From assembly GCA_024364805.1 (NCBI GenBank), contig CM044518.1, positions 10,895,523 through 10,919,111 on the forward strand: DNA of 23,589 nucleotides, written 5' to 3'. The notes below the pieces were generated by a model. The model saw nothing but the letters and a program-made list of their open reading frames with translations. It was not told the DNA's origin and did no database searches. Positions 1 through 6,400 of the stretch are shown here, piece after piece. Position numbers and translations under genes: made by a program. Every line of letters begins with the position of its first letter. Position 1 is the stretch's first letter. The DNA is from Euprymna scolopes (lineage: Eukaryota > Mollusca > Cephalopoda > Sepiida > Sepiolidae).

Positions 1-200
1 GCCACACAGAAGATGGGGGCAGGTAAAAGAAAGCTGGCCAACTAGATAGAGCAAAAAAAAAAAGTTGACCTGCCACACAGAAGATGGGAGCGGGGTAAAA
101 GAAAGTCAGTCAGCTAGATAGAGCAAAAAAAAAAGTTGGCCTGCCACACAGAAGATGGGAGTAAAAGAAAGATGGCCAGTCAGATGGGAGGATAAAAGAA
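1..200. repeat. Minisatellite, about 71-bp unit
   Basis: Three tandem copies start at 1, about 71 and about 143, each opening gccacacagaagatggg and carrying taaaagaaag and, in the first two, ctagatagagc plus a poly(A) run. The third copy is shortened and rearranged. The array touches the window edge and probably continues to the left. It lies downstream of calpain exon e, inside its last intron or 3' flank. Confidence 0.85.
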
Positions 201-433
201 ACATATTTCAAAGATAACTCTACAACACTACTTAGGTTGAATGATAGCCACACCACACACTAAAGGATAACGTTTTAAAATTTGAAAATATTATTCATCA
301 TAAATAAAACATGGATGAAACTAATTTGAAAAAAGTTAAAGTTAACACTGCTAAACATTCAGCAAATAAACATTTTTCATTAAATTCATTCAAATTAAAA
401 AAAAAAAAAGAAGCCAATTAACATCCGTAAATA
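200..433. other. Calpain last intron or 3' flank, no gene seen
   Basis: The stretch is AT-rich with a poly(A) run at about 397-409. I looked here for the short calpain terminal exon (pattern W-L/I-Q-L-T-M-Y plus stop) on the minus strand and did not find it. Confidence 0.5.
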
Positions 434-439
434 ACTTAC

Positions 440-498
440 ATCTTCCAAGTGGAAGGCAGCAACTCCAGTTTTTTCAGGATCTGAATTCCTGAATGAAG
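440..498 (-). CDS. CAPN: Calpain PEF exon e (59 bp), fifth EF unit
   Basis: A T-rich tract and TTTCAG precede the exon, which ends GGAAGAT|GTAAGT. It encodes (A)SFRNSDPEKTGVAAFHLED, the fifth EF unit, which mediates PEF dimerisation in calpains and does not need a full set of ligands. The 59 bp equals the recalled vertebrate penultimate exon. It ends in phase 0, so a last exon of about 9 codons including the stop should follow towards position 1 or beyond. I could not recognise it in 1-433. Confidence 0.88.
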
Positions 499-3400
499 CT
501 GAAACAAAACAAAAAAAAAAATATAAAAATAATTCTGACTCGGTTAAAGTATTTTCTGGAAGGTTTTGAATTACATTTATTGTTCTTAACAGCATACTTT
601 AACAATTCACAAACAAAACAAAAAATTGACGAATTAGAATCACATATTGATTTTGTAGGCAGAAATTATAAAAACGACCAACTTTACTTTATATATTAGA
701 TTATACATAGTTTATCAGAATTAAAAACTGATAAAAGGTTATTTTGCAAAAAAAATATATTTTTTTTAATTTGATATTCCAATATGTAAAAGCATTAAAA
801 TGTTAGAATTTAACATATTTATTCAAAATACAGACTGCATCATTGTCAACATATCCCGGACAGGTTACATAAACTGCGTGATTGGTGCCGAACATAACCT
901 TTTTTGTTTGCAAAAAAATGCTGACCAATTTTTAAGGTGCCAAACGAAAACTTTTTTTCCTTTACTGAAAATGATGGCCAATATTTAAAAATCTATAGTA
1001 ATTTCAATGAAAAAAAAAAAAAAGAAAAAAAAAAAGGTACTGATGCAGTCTACAGACCATTATGAAATAGTAGCCTTATTTAGAAAGCTATTCTTAACAT
1101 GAGGGCGGCTTTTTAACTATCTGTACATTCACCTAACAATTTAAGGATCAATTAGATTTCAAGGACCCCAGAAAATAAGCAAAATAAAAGACAACTTTGG
1201 GTCGAAACTGGTTGACTTTTGACGCACGTAGAATCTAAACAAACAAAATAAAACCAAGTTGTTTGGTTTTTCATCACAAGGTTGATTTTGGATATAGGGA
1301 GAGGTTTATTTTTCTAGAGTCCTTGAAACCTAATCGATCCTAATTTATTAAACCAAAAGGTATAGTTTGTCAATTATCTACTGAGATTTCATTGGCTAAG
1401 CATTTCAAAACCTTACGTGATTTTATGTAACCTACCTGGAATAAGCTGATATTAACATAGTTCATGTCCTGTTCAAGTACAGAATTTTGAAAAAAAATTC
1501 ATTGTCTTACCTAAGATGGATTTCAATCGAATAGCACACATGATAAAATCTGCAAAAGAAATCTGTCCTTCTTTGTTTCGGTAACGTGCGACGAGAGCAT
1601 GAAGGGAACTGTTGCTCAGCTTGAAACCTGGGGAACAAATGATATGGGAAAAGATTCAAGATAAGTCATTAAAATTAGATCTTTCCATTTTTAGCCTTAG
1701 ATCTAATGACCTCAGAGAAAGATTAAAATTGGACAGAATATGCAGATGTGTGGAGAACAGGAGACTGTTGGTTTGGCCACGTTGAGAAAATGGATGAGAA
1801 TATAGCTTGCGAAACTATACATGTGATGACACAATAGAACTGTTATACTATCAACGCCCCCCCCCCCAGTGTTAAGAATTGAAAAAAAAAAGAAAGAAAG
1901 AAAAGAGGAAATAAACTAATCAATAAAACAAAGGAATGATAGCTAGTGAGGTTAGTAGAAAGACAGAAAGACAATGAAGAGGAAATTGTTCACCAAGGCA
2001 CACAAAAGGCATCTGAAATAGGATTGTTAATCAAGATGTGGCAGTGATTGGACCAAAGGACAGGACAATAGAAGTTAATATATTTAGAATTAGTTTTAGG
2101 AATGGCAAATGAGTTTTGTGACAGTTTGCAGACAGTTTTTAGTTTGGGACAATAGAAAGCAGGTTGTGGCTTTGAGCATATCGCAATGAGCCTCAACAGA
2201 AAATGTAGATGTGGCTCTTAGCACTTAGAGCAGGGTTCGTACAGATTTTCAGTATTCATTTTCAAAATTTGGGGTGTGTTTTACAATCCACAGCAAAAGT
2301 GGTAAAAAAAAAATCAAATATACAACAAATAAATGTTACCATGACCAATAACAGTTACTTTGCAATCTTCAAGTCCAACGTAAACAAGTTCTTGATGAGC
2401 CGTTCCACTTAAGTTAACAAATTTACCAAATTTCCATTACTAACGATTACTATATTGTCCAACTGATTACTGTACACTCTTAACCCTTATCCTCGAGTGG
2501 TCTCTGGGCCTTGACAAGTGGTTATGCTTATGTAAAAAAAAAATCTACTTGCATCATTTTTTTGATGTTTTTAAGTAGTTTTAAATGCTTTTTATTTCAT
2601 CTCAAATATTAACGCTCTTTACAGCTTTTAATTGCCAACCAAGATGGCTACTGTTTTGTCCATTTATTTTTTGGCCTGGCTGGCCTAATTTTAAATTATC
2701 ACAATTTCATTTTTTTGGGGGGTGGGTGGGGATTCGCCATTGGAGAGTCCCGGCCACACAAAGTAAGTATTCTTGTTTAGAGAGGGGGGTAATTTTATTC
2801 ATGGTGGCCACCACTACTCCTCCTCTTTGTTCCCCCACCTCCCCCAAAAATTAAATTATAAATGATAACAAAAATAGACAGAGATTTAAATCTTTATCAT
2901 AAAACTACCCGAGGTAGTTTTATGATAAAGGGACGTAACTATTTCATCCACAATAATAAGCAATTTCAGAACAATATATTTTGATATTATTTTTAATATT
3001 TCAACAAATTTTTTAATGGCATTTTTTATTAATATTTAAAAAAATAATTTAATAGTATTTATTTTGATTTTAGTTTTAATATTAAAATATTTTAATGGCA
3101 TTTTTTAATATTTAAAAAATAATTTAATAGTATTTATTTTTATTTTTAATATTTCAACAAATTTTTACTGGGCATAAATACAATTTTCAAGGCCTTTTCA
3201 AGAAATTTTCACGATATTTTGAAGGATTTTGTCAAGGTAATAATAAAAATAAGGCCTTTTCTAGACAAAATTAAAAATTCAAGGACTTTTCAAGTCTTGT
3301 AGAGAGTTGTTTCCCACGATAGTGTCACACACGCATACATATTCTGTATATATTAGTTAGACTATGTTGTTTTTCAAGTTTGTGTTTTGAATTGTTTTAT

Positions 3401-6400
3401 TTTTTTTATCCTTGTGAACCACAACGCACCCCTCATCAGCTGCCAATGTGAGAGATGTCAACACAGCCAGAAGAGAAGATAAAAGAGAAGACAAAAGCGA
3501 ACAAGACTATGGAAACAGCATTGGGGTCAGCATTTGTTGTTGAGTGTGGCAGTGTGTAGTTACACAGAACAACCGATGCTTTGAGTGGAAGTTCTGTTGT
3601 CAATCATGTTATGAAGCTCTCCTCAGAAAATATGCTGTTCATTTACAGAAAAGGAAATTAAAATTATTTTTAAGTTACATTCCAATAATCTCGTAATTCA
3701 GTACAAGAAAATACTTTTAATTCGGATTAGAAAATATTTTGAACTTGAGGCTGTAAAATGATTTTTCTTTTAAAGAAAAAAAATCTAAAATAAATTTACA
3801 ATTTTTATATTTGAATTATTCTGATAAGGGTAGAAAATATTTTAAATTTGAATTTCTCTAAGTGTTTTTAATGATTTTTTTTTTAAAGTGTTTTTAATGA
3901 TTTTGTTGTTTTTTTAAGTGTTTTTAATGATTTTGTTGTTTTTAAAGTAAAAAAAAATAAACCCTGTAAAATAAATTAGATTTTAAAAAATAATTTTTGG
4001 ATTAATCTGATTTCTTTTCTCATCTTGATTTTATATTAACTTTTCAGCAGATATAACCACCAACCTTCATTTTTTTGAATTTGGGAATCTTTATGCTGAA
4101 CTCGATAGTAGATTTAGAATAATTGAGGTAGCAGATCCAAGCTATAAGTGAAGGGCAAGGAAAAAAATGAAAAGTGATGAAAATGGACCTTGTTAGATAT
4201 TTTAAAAGAAAATCCCATTTACAAAACCACCAAATTTTCCACCAATAAAAATATGGCAACTTTATGTAAAACAAAATTGTACAGTGAGGAAAAAAATGGA
4301 GAAAAAGGAAAAGAAAAAAAAAGGAGAAAAAAAAGGAAATAAAAGGAAAAACAAAAGTAAAAGAAAATAAGGAAAAAAAGGATAAAAAATAAAAAAGGGA
4401 AAAAATAAAAAAGGGAAAAAATAAAAGGGAAAAAAATGAAAGGGAAAAAAATGAAAGGGAAAAAAATGAAAAGGAAAAAAATGAAAAGGAAAAAAATGAA
4501 AAGGAAAAAAATGAAAAGGAAAAAAATGAAAAGGAAAAAAATGAAAAGGAAAAAAATGAAAAGGAAAAGGAAAAAAATGAAAAGGAAAAAAGGAAAAATG
4601 AAAAAGTTAAAAAGGAGAAAAAATAAAGAAAAAATGAAAAGAAAAGGAAGAAAAAATTAAATGAAAAAAAAAAAAGAAGTTGTTCTGCATTTTGTTCCAA
4701 ATATGTCCTGTTAACGTACTAGCCACTTTTTGTGACTTCCTGTTCATACTTCCAGCGATCCCATTATTTTAGTTTATTGCTATTATTCCTTTACATTTCC
4801 ACATTTTTGAGATGCAGATTCATTATTAATATTATTTGGATTCTTCAGACTACTGTTCTCATCTTGAATGTTATTTTCAGTGTTTCAGTATCTTCACGTG
4901 TATCATGTTAAACTTGGTAATCTTTCCGTTAAACTCCGGAATCTGCATAGAATTTTGAATGGAAAACCTTTATTTAATCCACAGAATATTATTTATGCTC
5001 TTGTTCCATCCGCCATGACTGGGTAGACGTCCTAAGGAATTTGCAATTATATTTTGAGTGCAACCTGCACTGCAAATTGAACCTTCAACCCCCAGAAGAG
5101 TGCAACTTTACAACTGAATTTCACAAAGTACTTTATCCACAACACCAGTAGGCTGAAGAATCAAAATGATTATTCCTTTGGATTAAAAGATCTGATTCAT
5201 TTCCGGTTTTATGCAACCTAATCCTTAAAGTGACGTGATCAAAAGAACAGGTTCAAAATTTGATGAGGATTTTTAAAACATTTTACACTCACCCGCACTT
5301 CGAAGAGCTGTACGCAATTCATAAGAATTCAGGGAGCCACTGCTGTCTGTGTCGAAAGTCTTGAAATTTGCCTGGAAAAAAAAAAGAAAAGAAATGAAAA
5401 AAAAATTATTATATAATAAATTTTTGTTTGAAAAATAGAAATTTGAGAAGTGGATGTCACAAATGAACAGAGACGATCAATCTCTTTCATGTTAATCACC
5501 ATTTCGGCTTTTGGATAGCTACTCCCCCCGCCACAAAGAGGAGGAGGTGAGGAGTACATGTATACTCTTGAAAATCATAGAAATTGACAGCACCCTCTTT
5601 TCTGGAGTTGGATGTAATTTGCATTACCTCTTAACCTCTTAATTCTGTTGTCTCAGATTTTAACAACTGATCATGATTCAACGTAGCAGACATATATCTA
5701 TTCTTCACATGGCTTTCTTATATACACTGCAAGACTGTCTAATCTGCATATGAGTGGCAGGATTTTGGTGTTAGTTCACGTGACCATTGAAGACAAAATC
5801 ACCTGAATGTCGCCATTTTTTTCCCTATCATTCAACAGTTGAACCTTACATGACATGCAAACACGTGGGCGTTTTGGAGACAAAATAACATTTGCACTCA
5901 TTACAATTTTCTTTACATCTCTGAATAACAGAATAAAACCTCAGATTTTTAAAACCCAAAATATACTATTGTTTATATCTCTCTGTTACTGCAAATAGAT
6001 TTTCAACAGAGTTATTGCCCTTGCCTACTGGAGAGAACTTTAATGTTTACTAGGCACTATCTTTGACTGCCTAAGGTCTCTTTGTACAGGGTTTTGTTAG
6101 AACAAGCTGGCAGAAGGATGCCTTTTCCAACAAGTAACCTCTTCAAATTAAAATTCAAAATCACACAGCATTCGCAACCCAGATTTCTGTTGTATGGCTA
6201 ATTCACACTGGCTTTTATGAAGGATAGTGCACCTTCTCCAAGTGACGTTACCTGAAGTAACAAATCGAAACTGGATAATCCACGAAACTAAATGGATTCT
6301 TGTCCTTTAATCTGGTAAGACTAAGAGACCGCAAGGAAGATATACTATATTCATCTACATATTGCTGCAGTAGTTAAAAAAACACCAGGCATAACTGTCT

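Noticed and set aside
3415-3650. Possible host exon in a GC-richer intron patch
   Set aside because: Only a 34-codon frame, no splice-bounded exon of recognisable family; left as unclassified intron.
4044-4700. 218-codon minus frame and 74-codon plus frame over the purine tract
   Set aside because: Composition is pure repeat (Phe/Ser and Lys/Met); the unit length is divisible by three, so both strands stay open without coding.
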